Shown here one piece after another: positions 45,661-56,827 of a stretch of 64,000 nucleotides of DNA. Below the pieces are notes generated by a model. The model saw only the letters and a program-made list of their open reading frames with translations. It was not told where the DNA came from and ran no database searches. The stretch covers positions 496,001 to 560,000 of the forward strand of contig NZ_CP016162.1 of assembly GCF_001941865.1 (NCBI RefSeq), in the 5' to 3' direction. Position numbers and translations under genes: made by a program. Each line of letters begins with the position of its first letter. Within the stretch, counting starts at the first letter, position 1. Origin of the DNA: Pseudomonas alcaliphila JAB1 (GTDB lineage Bacteria > Pseudomonadota > Gammaproteobacteria > Pseudomonadales > Pseudomonadaceae).

Positions 45661-47880
45661 TCAGAAAAGGTCGATCGGGTCGACATCCAGCGACCAGCGT
45701 ACCGCACGGCCGCTGGGCATTTGTTCCAGCGCATGCAGCCAGTGGTTGAGCAGGCGATGCAATGGCGCACGGGCATTGCCCTGCAGCAGCAGTTGCGCGC
45801 GGAAGCGCCCGGCGCGGCGTTCCATCGGTGCCGGCACCGGTCCGAGCAGTTCGATGCCGGTCAGACCCAGTTCGCCCAGCAAATGTTCGGCCTCGCTGCA
45901 GGCCTCATCGAGAAAACTCTCGGCCTGGCCAGGCTTGTGCGCTTCGGCGCGCAGCAACGCCAAGTGGCAGAACGGTGGCAGACCGGCACTGCGGCGTTCG
46001 CTCAGCGCCTGTTCAGCGAAGGCGAAGTAGCCTTGCTCGGTCAGTTGCACCAGCAACGGATGGTCGGCCAGGTGGCTCTGGATGATCACCTTGCCCGGTT
46101 CCTCGGCGCGGCCAGCGCGACCGGCAACCTGCACGATCAACTGCGCCATGCGCTCGCTGGCGCGAAAATCGGCGGAAAACAGGCCGCCGTCGGCGTCGAG
46201 GATCGACACCAGGGTCACCCGTGGAAAGTGATGCCCCTTGGCGAGCATCTGGGTGCCCACCAGGATGCACGGCTCGCCCTTGTTGATGGTGGCGAACAGG
46301 CGATCCATGGCGCCCTTGCGCGAGGTGCTGTCGCGGTCGACGCGCAGCACCGGGTAGTCGGGAAACAGCACCGCCAGGCGCTCTTCGGCGCGCTCGGTGC
46401 CGGCGCCGACCGGGCGCAGGTCGACGTGTTGGCATTTTGGGCAGTTGCTCGGCTGTTTCTCGACGTGGCCGCAGTGATGGCAGCGCAGTTCCTGATAGCG
46501 CTGGTGCACGGTCATGCGTGCGTCGCAGCGTGGGCATTCGGACAGCCAGCCGCAGTCGTGGCAGAGCAGGGTCGGGGCGAAGCCGCGGCGGTTGAGAAAC
46601 ACCAGCACCTGCTGGCCGGCGGCGAGGGTCTGGGCGATGGCCTGCTGCATCGGCCCGGAGATGCCCGAGTCCAGTGGCCGGCTCTTCACGTCCAGACGCA
46701 GGAAGCGCGGCTGGCTGGCGCCGCCGGCGCGCTGTGTCAGCTTGAGCAGGGCATAGCGGCCGGTGTAGGCGTTGTGCAGGCTTTCCAGCGAAGGTGTGGC
46801 CGAGCCGAGGACGATGGGCACGTCTTCCTGGCGGGCGCGCACCAGCGCCAGGTCGCGGGCGTGGTAGCGCAGACCTTCCTGCTGTTTATAGGAGGCGTCG
46901 TGTTCTTCGTCGACGATGATCAGCCCCGGGTTCTTCATCGGCGTGAACAGAGCTGAGCGGGTGCCGATGATGATGTCGGCCTCGCCATCGCGTGCCGCCA
47001 GCCAGGCGTCGAGGCGCTCGCGGTCGTTCACCGCCGAATGCAGCAGGGCGATACGTGCATTGAAGCGGCGGGCGAAACGGTCGAAGGTCTGTGGGCCGAG
47101 GTTGATCTCGGGGATCAGCACCAGCGCCTGCTTGCCGGCCTCGAGGCATTGGTGGATCAGTTGCAGGTACACCTCGGTTTTTCCGCTGCCGGTGACGCCA
47201 GCCAGTAGAAAGGCATTGAACTGGCCCCAGCCTGACGCCACGGCATTCACCGCAGCGCGCTGCTCGGCGTTCAGCGGCAGTTCCGGTTGTGCCAGCCAGT
47301 GCGCCGGCTTGGCATGCGGCTGGGTGCGGCGCACCTCGACCCGTACCAGTCCCTTCTCATGCAGTAATTGCAGGCTGTCGCGGTTGAGTTGCAACTGGCT
47401 GAGCAGGCTGTGGGCGACACCGTGCGGATGTTGCGCCAGTGCCTTGAGCGCGTCGCGCTGGCGTGGCGCGCGGGCCAGGCGTGGGTCGTCGACGCTGGCG
47501 CCTTTGTTGGCCAGCCAGTAGCGCTCCTGGCGGGTTTCGGCCGGCTCGCCCTGGCGTAGCAACACGGGCAAGGCCCAGCTCAGAGTGTCGCCGAGGCTGT
47601 GCTGGTAGTACTGCGCCGTCCACAGGCACAGCTTGAACAGCGACGCCGGCAGCGGTGGGCGGGCGTCGAGCAGTTCCAGGGCGGGCTTGAGCTTGTCCGT
47701 CGGGACGTCGCTCTGGCTGTCGACTTCCACCAGCACGCCGATCATCTCGCGCCGGCCGAAGGGCACGCGCAGGCGTGCGCCTGGCTGCAAGGCGCTGCGC
47801 GACACGCCGGCAGGGGCGAGGTAGTCGAACAGGCGGCGCAGTGGCGAGGGCAGGGCGAGGCGCAGGATCAGGTTGGGCAA
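45661..47880 (-). CDS. priA: PriA, primosomal replication restart helicase
   Basis: A 739-residue superfamily 2 helicase that reloads the replisome at stalled forks. Walker A GVTGSGKTEVYLQ, DEEH box VDEEHDASYKQQEG, and a zinc-binding Cys cluster (CHDCGWLSECPRCDARM and CHHCGHVEKQPSNCPKC) lie in order. The IS110 element lies just downstream of its stop codon (about 55 bp), leaving the gene intact. Confidence 0.97.
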   Translation of the reverse strand: MPNLILRLALPSPLRRLFDYLAPAGVSRSALQPGARLRVPFGRREMIGVLVEVDSQSDVPTDKLKPALELLDARPPLPASLFKLCLWTAQYYQHSLGDTLSWALPVLLRQGEPAETRQERYWLANKGASVDDPRLARAPRQRDALKALAQHPHGVAHSLLSQLQLNRDSLQLLHEKGLVRVEVRRTQPHAKPAHWLAQPELPLNAEQRAAVNAVASGWGQFNAFLLAGVTGSGKTEVYLQLIHQCLEAGKQALVLIPEINLGPQTFDRFARRFNARIALLHSAVNDRERLDAWLAARDGEADIIIGTRSALFTPMKNPGLIIVDEEHDASYKQQEGLRYHARDLALVRARQEDVPIVLGSATPSLESLHNAYTGRYALLKLTQRAGGASQPRFLRLDVKSRPLDSGISGPMQQAIAQTLAAGQQVLVFLNRRGFAPTLLCHDCGWLSECPRCDARMTVHQRYQELRCHHCGHVEKQPSNCPKCQHVDLRPVGAGTERAEERLAVLFPDYPVLRVDRDSTSRKGAMDRLFATINKGEPCILVGTQMLAKGHHFPRVTLVSILDADGGLFSADFRASERMAQLIVQVAGRAGRAEEPGKVIIQSHLADHPLLVQLTEQGYFAFAEQALSERRSAGLPPFCHLALLRAEAHKPGQAESFLDEACSEAEHLLGELGLTGIELLGPVPAPMERRAGRFRAQLLLQGNARAPLHRLLNHWLHALEQMPSGRAVRWSLDVDPIDLF

Positions 47881-47941
47881 GCCAGAAGCTCCATTGACAG
47901 GCCAGCGATCTTAACACGCGACGACCGGCGCCTTGCGTGGC

Positions 47942-47969
47942 TTGCATCGGTCTACGTCTCTGGTAAGAT
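47942..47969 (+). promoter_or_regulatory. sigma70 promoter of rpmE
   Basis: TTGCAT (47942-47947), 16-nt spacer, TAAGAT (47964-47969), about 70 nt upstream of the rpmE start. Confidence 0.65.
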
Positions 47970-48038
47970 GCGCGGCCTATTTCTGTGCGGTGCCTGACAT
48001 TGGTCGGGTGGCGGCACGACTACCCCGAGGAAAGCACG

Positions 48039-48251
48039 ATGAAAGCCGATATCCATCCGAACTACGTCGAAATCGACGCTACCTGCTCCTGCGGTAACGT
48101 GATCAAGACCCGCTCCACCCTGGGCAAGAACCTGAGCCTCGACGTTTGCTCCGAGTGCCACCCGTTCTACACCGGTAAGCAGAAAGTGCTGGACACCGGC
48201 GGCCGTATCGATCGCTTCAAGCAGCGCTTCGGCGTATTCGGCGCGAAGTAA
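48039..48251 (+). CDS. rpmE: 50S ribosomal protein L31 (zinc-binding type)
   Basis: A 70-residue ribosomal protein of the Cys-containing (C+) type: ATCSCGN and [15 protein letters not shown] supply four zinc ligands. Start MKADIHPNY at 48039 with GAGGAAA upstream; a longer start at 47985 is not credible. Divergent from priA. Confidence 0.97.
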   Translation: MKADIHPNYVEIDATCSCGNVIKTRSTLGKNLSLDVCSECHPFYTGKQKVLDTGGRIDRFKQRFGVFGAK

Positions 48252-48277
48252 GCGACCGAACGATTACGGAACGTGTC

Positions 48278-49078
48278 ATGCACCTTTCCGTGAATCTGAA
48301 AAAGGCGTCCCTGGTGGGCGCCTTTTTCGTTTCTCTGCTTTGCGTCGATCTGGCTCAGGCCTTCTGTCCGTTACGCGCAGATCTGGCTCAGGTTGCCGTG
48401 CGCCAGGTGGTCGATGGCGACACCGTGCGCCTGACCGATGGGCGCAGCATTCGCCTGATCGGCATCAACGCACCTGAGCTGGGGCGCAAGGGCCGTAGCG
48501 ATGAGCCCTTCGCCGTGCAGGCCAAGCGTCGCCTGCAGGCACTGGTCGATGCCAGCGATGGGCGTGTCGGCCTGCTCTACGGCGAGCAGCGCAAGGATCG
48601 TTACGGCCGTACCCTGGCCCATCTGTACGACCGTCAGGGGCGTAATCTGGAAGCGCAGTTGCTGGGCGAAGGCCTTGGGTTCATGGTCGCCGTGGCGCCC
48701 AATAGCGTACTCGTGAGTTGTCAGGCACAGGCCGAGCGCCAGGCTCGGCGTCAGCGTCTGGGTGTGTGGCGCACCGAGCAAGTGAAGACGGCTGGCCAAC
48801 TAAAGAGTGGCGGCTTCGCCTTGCTCAGCGGGCGGGTTGCAGGCGTGCAACGCAATCGCGGTGGCCTCTGGATCGATCTCGATGGTGGTCGGGTATTGCG
48901 CGTGGCGCCTGAGCTGCTCGGCGAGTTCGACGTGCGCGCGTTGCAGCGGCTCGAAGGGCAACGGGTGGAGGCGCGGGGCTGGGTCATCGATCGCCAGAGT
49001 CGCGGTGGCTGGAAGTCCGGGCAGGCGCGCTGGATGCTGCCGCTTACTCATTCGGCGATGCTGGAGGTGTTGCCATGA
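48278..49078 (+). CDS. secreted thermonuclease-family (SNase-like) protein
   Basis: A 266-residue protein with a signal peptide (about 1-28, VGAFFVSLLCVDLAQA) and a staphylococcal-nuclease-type OB domain: VVDGDTVRLTDGRSIRLIGINAPEL, GRTLAHLY and a C-terminal OB-like extension. Likely a periplasmic or extracellular nuclease; the active-site Arg/Glu set looks intact (RLIGINAPE, YGEQRKDRYGRTL). A terminator-like hairpin lies within its signal-peptide codons. Its stop codon overlaps the M48 gene start. Confidence 0.85.
   Translation: MHLSVNLKKASLVGAFFVSLLCVDLAQAFCPLRADLAQVAVRQVVDGDTVRLTDGRSIRLIGINAPELGRKGRSDEPFAVQAKRRLQALVDASDGRVGLLYGEQRKDRYGRTLAHLYDRQGRNLEAQLLGEGLGFMVAVAPNSVLVSCQAQAERQARRQRLGVWRTEQVKTAGQLKSGGFALLSGRVAGVQRNRGGLWIDLDGGRVLRVAPELLGEFDVRALQRLEGQRVEARGWVIDRQSRGGWKSGQARWMLPLTHSAMLEVLP
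48299..48327 (+). terminator. intrinsic terminator embedded in the nuclease signal-peptide codons
   Basis: AAAAAGGCG (48299-48307) pairs with CGCCTTTTT (48319-48327) around an 11-nt loop. It probably ends most rpmE transcripts (48 nt after its stop) and acts as an attenuator for the nuclease gene, whose reading frame passes through it. Confidence 0.7.
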
Positions 49079-50511
49079 TGCGTGCATTGATGTTGTGCCT
49101 GATCTGCAGCTGGCTGGCAGGTTGCGCGGTCAATCCTGCCACGGGTCGCAACGACTTCGTGATGATGAGTGAGCGCCAGGAGCTGGAGCTCGGGGCGCGC
49201 TACAACCAGGAAATCCTCAAGCAATACCCGCGCTATGAGGACGCCAAACTGCAGGCTTATATTCAGCGCGTCGGCGAGCGGGTAGCGCGCAGCAGCCATC
49301 GCAATCAGCTCAACTACGTTTTTACCCTGGTGGACAGCCCGGATATCAACGCCTTCGCCCTGCCGGGTGGCTACATCTATATCCACCGTGGCCTGCTCGC
49401 TTATCTGAATTCCGAGGCGGAACTGGCGGCCGTACTGGGGCACGAGGTCGGTCACGTCACGGCCCGCCATAGTGTGCGCCAGCAAAGTCAGTCCACGGCC
49501 TGGGGCTTGCTCGGGCAGGCTGCGGCTATCGGTACTGGTGTCGGCGCAGTGGGGGATCTGACCAGCGCCATGGGTAATGCGTTCGTGCGCGGCTATGGGC
49601 GCGACATGGAGTTGGAGGCCGATGGCCTGGGCGCGCAATACCTGGCGCGTGGTGGCTACGATCCGCAAGCGATGATCGAGGTGGTCAAGGTGCTCAAGGC
49701 GCAGGAGGATTTCGCCCGCGAGCAGGCAGCCAAGCGCGGCGAAGCACCCGCGGCGGGCGGCTACCACGGCTTGTTCGATACCCACCCGGACAATGATCGA
49801 CGCCTGCAGGAAGTGATCGGCCCGGCGCGTGCGCTGGCCGGCGGCAATCAGGAAGTGGGGCGCGACCGTTTTCTGCAGATGCTCGATGGTCTGGTGTTCG
49901 GCGATTCGGCGGCCAGCGGTATTCGCCGCGGACGCCATTTCTATCACGGCGAGCTGGACTTCACGCTGACCTACCCGCAGGGCTGGCAGCTGGTCAATCG
50001 CCCCGATGTGCTGATCGGTCACACCCCGGATGAGCAAGCCTTTATCGCCATGACTCTGGAGGCAGTGGACAAACGCCTGTCGCCTGCCGAATTCCTGCGT
50101 CAGCGCGTCGGCAATCAGCGTCTAGTGGCGGGCGAGGAGTTGCGTCTTGGCGTGCTGCAGGGCTATACGGCGGTGTTGCAGGGCCAATCGGCGCGTCGCG
50201 TGGCGGTGATCTATCGCGGCGACAACGCTTACCTGTTCGTGGCGGCAGTGAAAGGGCGCGCTTCGCTGGAAGCCGAGGATCAGCGTTTTCTCGAGGTTAT
50301 CCGCAGTTACCGGCCACTGAAGGCGGCCGAGCGCAAGTTGGCCGAGCCGGTGCGTCTGCATCTGGTGCGGGTCAAGGCCGGGCAGAGTATGACTGGTCTG
50401 GCCAGTGGCGCGCCGCTGGCGGCCGATGGCGAGGCACAGTTGAGGCTGCTCAATGGGCTGTATCCGCGTGGCGAGCCGCGTCCGGGACAGTGGTTGAAAA
50501 CGCTGCGCTAG
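49075..50511 (+). CDS. M48-family metalloprotease lipoprotein
   Basis: A 478-residue periplasmic lipoprotein protease: lipobox L-A-G-C, then an M48 domain with zinc motif LGHEVGHVTARH and the third ligand Glu in ELEADGLG. The C-terminal third contains a beta-rich domain and a LysM-like end (VKAGQSMTGLA...GLYPRGEPRPGQW). Related to BepA/LoiP-type quality-control proteases of the outer membrane; the exact orthologue is uncertain. GGAGGT lies 6 nt before ATG 49075. Confidence 0.88.
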   Translation: MMRALMLCLICSWLAGCAVNPATGRNDFVMMSERQELELGARYNQEILKQYPRYEDAKLQAYIQRVGERVARSSHRNQLNYVFTLVDSPDINAFALPGGYIYIHRGLLAYLNSEAELAAVLGHEVGHVTARHSVRQQSQSTAWGLLGQAAAIGTGVGAVGDLTSAMGNAFVRGYGRDMELEADGLGAQYLARGGYDPQAMIEVVKVLKAQEDFAREQAAKRGEAPAAGGYHGLFDTHPDNDRRLQEVIGPARALAGGNQEVGRDRFLQMLDGLVFGDSAASGIRRGRHFYHGELDFTLTYPQGWQLVNRPDVLIGHTPDEQAFIAMTLEAVDKRLSPAEFLRQRVGNQRLVAGEELRLGVLQGYTAVLQGQSARRVAVIYRGDNAYLFVAAVKGRASLEAEDQRFLEVIRSYRPLKAAERKLAEPVRLHLVRVKAGQSMTGLASGAPLAADGEAQLRLLNGLYPRGEPRPGQWLKTLR

Positions 50512-50614
50512 CGCGGCGCTTTCATCGCGACCGAACGGTCTTGGCAGGTGTATACAACTTGCGTATCCTCGGCCGCGCCCGTTCAACAAGCCTCATAAAA
50601 GCGGAAATGCCACT

Positions 50615-51883
50615 ATGTCCGATCTAAAAACAGCCGCTCTCGAATATCACGCTCAGCCCCGTCCCGGTAAGCTGAGTGTCGAGCTGACCAAGGCCACTGC
50701 CACTGCCCGCGACCTGTCCCTCGCATACAGCCCAGGCGTAGCCGAACCGGTACGCGAGATCGCTCGCGATGCCGAACTGGCCTACCGCTATACCGGTAAG
50801 GGCAACCTGGTCGCCGTAATTTCCGACGGTACCGCCATCCTCGGCCTGGGTAACCTCGGCCCGCTGGCTTCCAAGCCGGTAATGGAAGGTAAAGGTGTAC
50901 TGTTCAAGCGCTTCGCTGGCATCGACGTGTTCGACATTGAAGTCGACGCTGAAAGCCCGCAGGCGTTCATCGACACCGTCAAGCGCATCTCCATCACCTT
51001 CGGCGGCATCAACCTGGAAGATATCAAGGCGCCTGAGTGCTTCGAGATCGAGCGCGCGCTGATCGAACAGTGCGACATCCCGGTATTCCACGATGACCAG
51101 CATGGCACCGCCATCGTCACCGCGGCCGGCATGCTCAATGCCCTGGAAATCGCCGGCAAGACTCTGGAAGAGGCGAAGATCGTCTGCCTGGGCGCCGGTG
51201 CAGCTGCCATCTCCTGCATGAAGTTGCTGGTGAGCATGGGTGCCAAGGTCGAGAACATCTTCATGGTCGATCGCAAGGGCGTGATTCATGCAGGTCGCGA
51301 TGATCTGAACCAGTACAAGGCCGTGTTCGCCACCGAGACCGACAAGCGCACGCTGTCCGACGCGCTCGAAGGCGCTGACGTGTTCGTCGGCCTGTCCGGC
51401 GCCAACCTGCTGAGCCCGGAAGATCTCCAGCGCATGGCGGCCAACCCGATCGTCTTCGCCTGCTCCAACCCGGATCCGGAAATCAAGCCGGAGCTGGCGC
51501 ACGAGACGCGCAACGACGTGATCATGGCCACCGGTCGTTCCGACTACCCGAACCAGGTCAACAATGTGCTGGGTTTCCCCTTCATCTTCCGCGGTGCTCT
51601 GGACGTGCGTGCCACCCGCATCAACGAAGAGATGAAGATCGCCGCAGCGCTGGCGCTGCGTGACCTGGCCAAGCTGCCGGTACCGCAGGAAGTCTGCGAC
51701 GCCTACGGCGGTATCGAGCTGTCGTTCGGTCGCGAGTACATCATTCCGAAGCCAATGGATCAGCGTCTGATCACCGTGGTTTGCGATGCAGTGGCCAAGG
51801 CTGCCATCGAATCCGGCGTGGCGACTCTGCCCTATCCGAAGCACTATCCGCTGAAATCGGTGGATGAAGTGTTCAACGGCTGA
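50615..51883 (+). CDS. maeB: malic enzyme (oxaloacetate-decarboxylating malate dehydrogenase)
   Basis: A 422-residue enzyme converting malate to pyruvate and CO2 with NAD(P)H formation. Short-form malic enzyme without the phosphotransacetylase domain. SPGVAEP, the Asp-rich VFDIEVD and VFHDDQHGTAI motifs, and a Rossmann region VCLGAGAAAISCMK are present. Confidence 0.94.
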   Translation: MSDLKTAALEYHAQPRPGKLSVELTKATATARDLSLAYSPGVAEPVREIARDAELAYRYTGKGNLVAVISDGTAILGLGNLGPLASKPVMEGKGVLFKRFAGIDVFDIEVDAESPQAFIDTVKRISITFGGINLEDIKAPECFEIERALIEQCDIPVFHDDQHGTAIVTAAGMLNALEIAGKTLEEAKIVCLGAGAAAISCMKLLVSMGAKVENIFMVDRKGVIHAGRDDLNQYKAVFATETDKRTLSDALEGADVFVGLSGANLLSPEDLQRMAANPIVFACSNPDPEIKPELAHETRNDVIMATGRSDYPNQVNNVLGFPFIFRGALDVRATRINEEMKIAAALALRDLAKLPVPQEVCDAYGGIELSFGREYIIPKPMDQRLITVVCDAVAKAAIESGVATLPYPKHYPLKSVDEVFNG

Positions 51884-51890
51884 TCAGCCG

Positions 51891-51924
51891 ACAATAAAAA
51901 ACCCGCTTCGGCGGGTTTTTATTG
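51891..51924. terminator. bidirectional rho-independent terminator between maeB and ponA
   Basis: AATAAAAAACCCGC and GCGGGTTTTTATT pair around TTCG; A and T runs on both sides serve the convergent maeB and ponA genes. Confidence 0.93.
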
Positions 51925-51971
51925 TCTGTGATACGGCTTAAGGCAACGATTGCAGCCGCCTGAGCCTTATC

Positions 51972-54383
51972 CTAGAACAAGTCGATCGGCGCCATCTCGT
52001 CGGCCGGTAGCGGGCTGCCAGGAACACCCATGCCAGGTTCGAACTCACTCATCGGAGGGGGCGAGTCTTCACTCTTGAACAGTTCGAAATAGGCGTCCGG
52101 TGTGCCGGGTGCAGCAGCGCGGCCACTGATCGGGTCGACGCGCAGCGTCAGCAGCCCCTTGGGTTCTTTGGGCAGATGGTTGGGTCGATCCTTGAGTACT
52201 GCGCCCATGTAGTTCATCCAGATCGGCAGCGCGACAGTGCCGCCGTACTCATGGCGGCCCAGGCTCTCCGGCTGGTCGAAGCCGGCCCAGACGGTGGTTA
52301 CGTAATCGGCGTTGTAGCCGGAGAACCAGCTGTCCTTGGACTCGTTGGTGGTGCCGGTCTTGCCTGCCAGGTCATTGCGGCCAAGGGCGAGAGCACGCCG
52401 GCCGGTACCGCGCTTGATCACGTCCTGCAGCATGCTGGTCATGATGTAGGCGGTGCGCTCGTCGATGATCTGTTCGGCGACCTTAGGCTCCTCCAACGGC
52501 AACTCATCAGTTGCGTTGACGGTGAGGTTGGCGTTCTCCTCGGCCGGTGCGCTGCCTGGCACGCGGGCCGGATTGGCGCGGAACAGCGGCTTGCCGTTGC
52601 GGTCATCAATGCGTTCGATCAGGTACGGCTCGATCTTGTAACCGCCATTGGCGAAGGCGGCCCAGCCCTCAGCGATTTCCATGGGGGTCAGGCTGGCAGT
52701 GCCGAGTGCCAGTGACAGGTTGCGCGGCAGATCCTGCGGGGCGAAGCCGAAGCGCTCGATATAGCGCAAGCTACGGTCGATGCCCATGTCCTGCAGCAGG
52801 CGGATGGAAACCAGGTTGCGCGACTTGTACAACGCTTCACGCATGCGAATCGGGCCGAGAAAGGTGTTGTTGTCGTTCTTCGGGCGCCACTTCTGCGACA
52901 GGTAGTCGTCGGAGAGGATGATCGGCGCATCGTTGACCAGCGTCGCTGCGGTGTAGCCGCTATCGAGAGCCGCGCTATAGATGAAGGGCTTGAAGCTCGA
53001 GCCCGGCTGGCGCTTGGCCTGCACGGCGCGGTTGTAGTTGCTCTGATCGAATGAGAACCCGCCGACCAGTGACTGAATGGCGCCGCTGTATGGGTCGAGG
53101 GAAACCAACGCGCCCTGTGCTGCGGGGACTTGGGTGAAACGCAGGCTGCCATCGGCCTGGCGCTGCACGCGAACGATATCGCCGACCTGGGTGACATCGC
53201 CAGGTTGCTGCGGGCGCGGGCCCATGCTGTTGGTGTTCAGGTAGGGGCGAGCCCATTTCATGCTGTCCCACGACACCGCTTGTTCTTCGCCGTTACGGGT
53301 CAGTACCAGAATGCCGCTTTTCTCGACCTGGGTAACCACCGCTGGCTCCAGGCCGCCGATACTGCGGAACTTGGCCAGCTCGGTCAGCCAGGTTTCGCGG
53401 GTCATGCCCGGCAGGCGACTCTCAGGGCCGCGATAGCCGTGACGCTGGTCATAGGCGATCAGTCCGTCACGCAGGGCGGTGTTGGCTGCCTCCTGCAAAT
53501 GACTAGGCACGGTGGTGGTGACATTGAAGCCTTCCGTATAAGCCTCGCTGCCATAGCGGCCAACCATTTCCGCGCGTGCCATCTCGGCTATATAAGGAGC
53601 GCTCAATTCTGGTGTGGGAACGTGGTAACGCGCATCGACTACCTCGGCAAGCGCTTCCTCGTAGCTGGCCTGATCGATACGGCCCAGGCGATACAGGCGG
53701 CCGAGAATCCAGTCGCGGCGCTCCTTGGCGCGGGTCGGATTGACCAGCGGGTTGTAGCGCGACGGTGCTTTCGGCAGGCCGGCGATCATCGCCATCTGCG
53801 CCAGGTTCAGGTCACGGATCGATTTGCCGTAGTACACCTGTGCGGCAGCTTCGATGCCGTAGGCGCGGTGGCCGAGGTAGATCTTGTTGACGTAGAGCTC
53901 GAGGATCTCGTCCTTGCTCAGCTCGCGCTCGATCTGCAAGGCCAGAAGAATTTCGGTGGCCTTGCGCGAAAAACTGCGTTCGTTGGTGAGGAAGAAGTTC
54001 TTCGCCACCTGCATGGTGATGGTGCTGCCACCGCTCTGAATCTGGCCGCTTTTCAATAATTGCGTGGCAGCGCGCATCAGGCTGGTCACATCGACGCCAT
54101 AATGATTGGCGAAATTATCGTCTTCGGCAGCCAGCAGAGCGCTGATGAATTCCTTGGGAATTTCATCGAAGCGAATGGGCGAACGGCGCATCTCGCCGAA
54201 CTCGGCGATCAGCTTGGCATCGCTGCTGTAGACGCGCAGAGGAATCTGCAGCTGTACCTGGCGCAGCGACTCGACGGAAGGAAGGGTCGGGCTAAGGTAA
54301 AGAAACGCGCCGCTGAAACTGAGCAGCAGCCCACAAAAAACGGCAACGCAAGACCACCAGATGAACTTCAGCAGGCGTATCAA
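51972..54383 (-). CDS. ponA: PonA/PBP1A, bifunctional penicillin-binding protein
   Basis: An 803-residue class A PBP synthesising peptidoglycan. One N-terminal transmembrane helix, a glycosyltransferase domain (EDDNFANHYGVD and QSGGSTITMQVAKN), an OB-like insert, then a transpeptidase domain with SSFK (GSSFKPFIYS), SxN and KTGTTN. Start is TTG 54383 (TTG-ATA-CGC); relatives begin at the next codon position. A TATAAT -10 sits at 54458-54453. Confidence 0.95.
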   Translation of the reverse strand: MIRLLKFIWWSCVAVFCGLLLSFSGAFLYLSPTLPSVESLRQVQLQIPLRVYSSDAKLIAEFGEMRRSPIRFDEIPKEFISALLAAEDDNFANHYGVDVTSLMRAATQLLKSGQIQSGGSTITMQVAKNFFLTNERSFSRKATEILLALQIERELSKDEILELYVNKIYLGHRAYGIEAAAQVYYGKSIRDLNLAQMAMIAGLPKAPSRYNPLVNPTRAKERRDWILGRLYRLGRIDQASYEEALAEVVDARYHVPTPELSAPYIAEMARAEMVGRYGSEAYTEGFNVTTTVPSHLQEAANTALRDGLIAYDQRHGYRGPESRLPGMTRETWLTELAKFRSIGGLEPAVVTQVEKSGILVLTRNGEEQAVSWDSMKWARPYLNTNSMGPRPQQPGDVTQVGDIVRVQRQADGSLRFTQVPAAQGALVSLDPYSGAIQSLVGGFSFDQSNYNRAVQAKRQPGSSFKPFIYSAALDSGYTAATLVNDAPIILSDDYLSQKWRPKNDNNTFLGPIRMREALYKSRNLVSIRLLQDMGIDRSLRYIERFGFAPQDLPRNLSLALGTASLTPMEIAEGWAAFANGGYKIEPYLIERIDDRNGKPLFRANPARVPGSAPAEENANLTVNATDELPLEEPKVAEQIIDERTAYIMTSMLQDVIKRGTGRRALALGRNDLAGKTGTTNESKDSWFSGYNADYVTTVWAGFDQPESLGRHEYGGTVALPIWMNYMGAVLKDRPNHLPKEPKGLLTLRVDPISGRAAAPGTPDAYFELFKSEDSPPPMSEFEPGMGVPGSPLPADEMAPIDLF

Positions 54384-54537
54384 AATGTTCGGAATTCCAA
54401 GTAAAAGAATGAGTTAAGCAGGAGCCGAGGCTAAAAGGGAAAAGCTGATCACATTATAAGCGTTTTTTTTCCCGGGGAGCCATTTGCGCTTCTGTCAAGA
54501 CTGATATTTAATGTGGAAAAACATAAATAGTCCGTAA

Positions 54538-55628
<1,091 letters not shown>

Positions 55629-55629
<1 letters not shown>

Positions 55630-56204
55630 TGGCGCGGATTAACCTACTTCCCTGGCGTGAACAGCTGCGCGAGGAGCGCAAGCAGCGGTTTCTGGTAAGC
55701 CTTGTCGGTGTCCTCGTTGTGGCTGCTGGCGTTGTTTTTCTGGGCGATCAATTGCTCAACGGGGCAATCGATCAGCAAAATGCCCGCAATGAATTCATAA
55801 GGAAAGAAATTGCGGTCCTTGATGCTCGTATCAAGGAAATCAGTGAGTTGAAAACTCGCCGTCAGCAACTGCTGGAACGTATGAAAATTATTCAAGACCT
55901 GCAGGGGAATCGCCCTATTATCGGGCGTGTTTTCGATCAGCTGGTGCGAACTTTGCCGGATGGCGTGTATTTTTCCAATGTGAAGATGGTTGGGGCGAAG
56001 ATCGATATTCTGGGTGCTGCAGAGTCTAACAACCGAGTTTCCAATCTGATGCGCAATTTAGACGCTTCTGAGTGGTTGAGCGCGCCCAATCTAACTCAGG
56101 TCAAGGCGACAACGGCGGGAGCACTGGATCAGGCCAATGTTTTCCAATTGAGCGTCCAGCAGACTCAACCTGCAGCCGAGGCAGTCGAGGGTAATAAAAA
56201 ATGA
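55629..56204 (+). CDS. pilN: PilN, type IV pilus inner-membrane alignment protein
   Basis: A 191-residue bitopic protein. The N-terminal cytoplasmic INLLPWRE motif binds PilM; one transmembrane helix, a coiled coil and a periplasmic ferredoxin-like domain follow. Overlaps pilM by one base (TGATG) and pilO by four. Confidence 0.96.
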
Positions 56205-56827
56205 GTCTGGCCGAATCCATTGATAGTCTGCGCAAATTTGATCTTAATGATCTTGATGTTAATAACGTAGGTTCTTGGCCCAGTGCTGTGAAGGGGGTGG
56301 TTTTTGCCCTGTTCTTCGTTGCTGTGCTTGGTGCGGGCTATTACTTTCATCTGAGCGATCTGCGTGCCGATCTGGATCGTGTTACATCGGAAGAAGAAAG
56401 CTTGAAGCAGCAGTTCTCTATCAAGGCTTCTCAGGCGGCGAACCTTGAGGCCTACAAGGAACAAATGAAGGAAATGGAGGTTCGCTTCGGTGCTTTGTTG
56501 AGTCAGTTGCCCAGTGATACCGAAGTTCCGGGCTTACTGGAGGACATCACGCGTACCGGTCTCGGCAGTGGATTGGAGTTTGAAGAAATCAAGCTGCTTC
56601 CGGAGGTCACGCAGCAGTTCTATATTGAACTGCCGATACAGATGACGGTGGTGGGTGGTTACCATGATCTGGCTACGTTTGTCAGTGGTGTGGCGAGCCT
56701 ACCTCGCATTGTGACTTTGCATGATTTTGAAATTAAGCCAGTTGAAAAAGACGCCGCAGCATCTACTTTGCGGATGAATATCCTTGCCAAGACTTATCGT
56801 TATAACGATAAGGGGCTGGAAAAATGA
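56201..56827 (+). CDS. pilO: PilO, type IV pilus inner-membrane alignment protein
   Basis: A 208-residue bitopic protein with a transmembrane helix near residues 25-50, coiled coil and a periplasmic ferredoxin-like domain that dimerises with PilN. Its DNA is visibly more AT-rich than neighbours. ATGA overlap with pilN and pilP. Confidence 0.95.
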   Translation: MSLAESIDSLRKFDLNDLDVNNVGSWPSAVKGVVFALFFVAVLGAGYYFHLSDLRADLDRVTSEEESLKQQFSIKASQAANLEAYKEQMKEMEVRFGALLSQLPSDTEVPGLLEDITRTGLGSGLEFEEIKLLPEVTQQFYIELPIQMTVVGGYHDLATFVSGVASLPRIVTLHDFEIKPVEKDAAASTLRMNILAKTYRYNDKGLEK

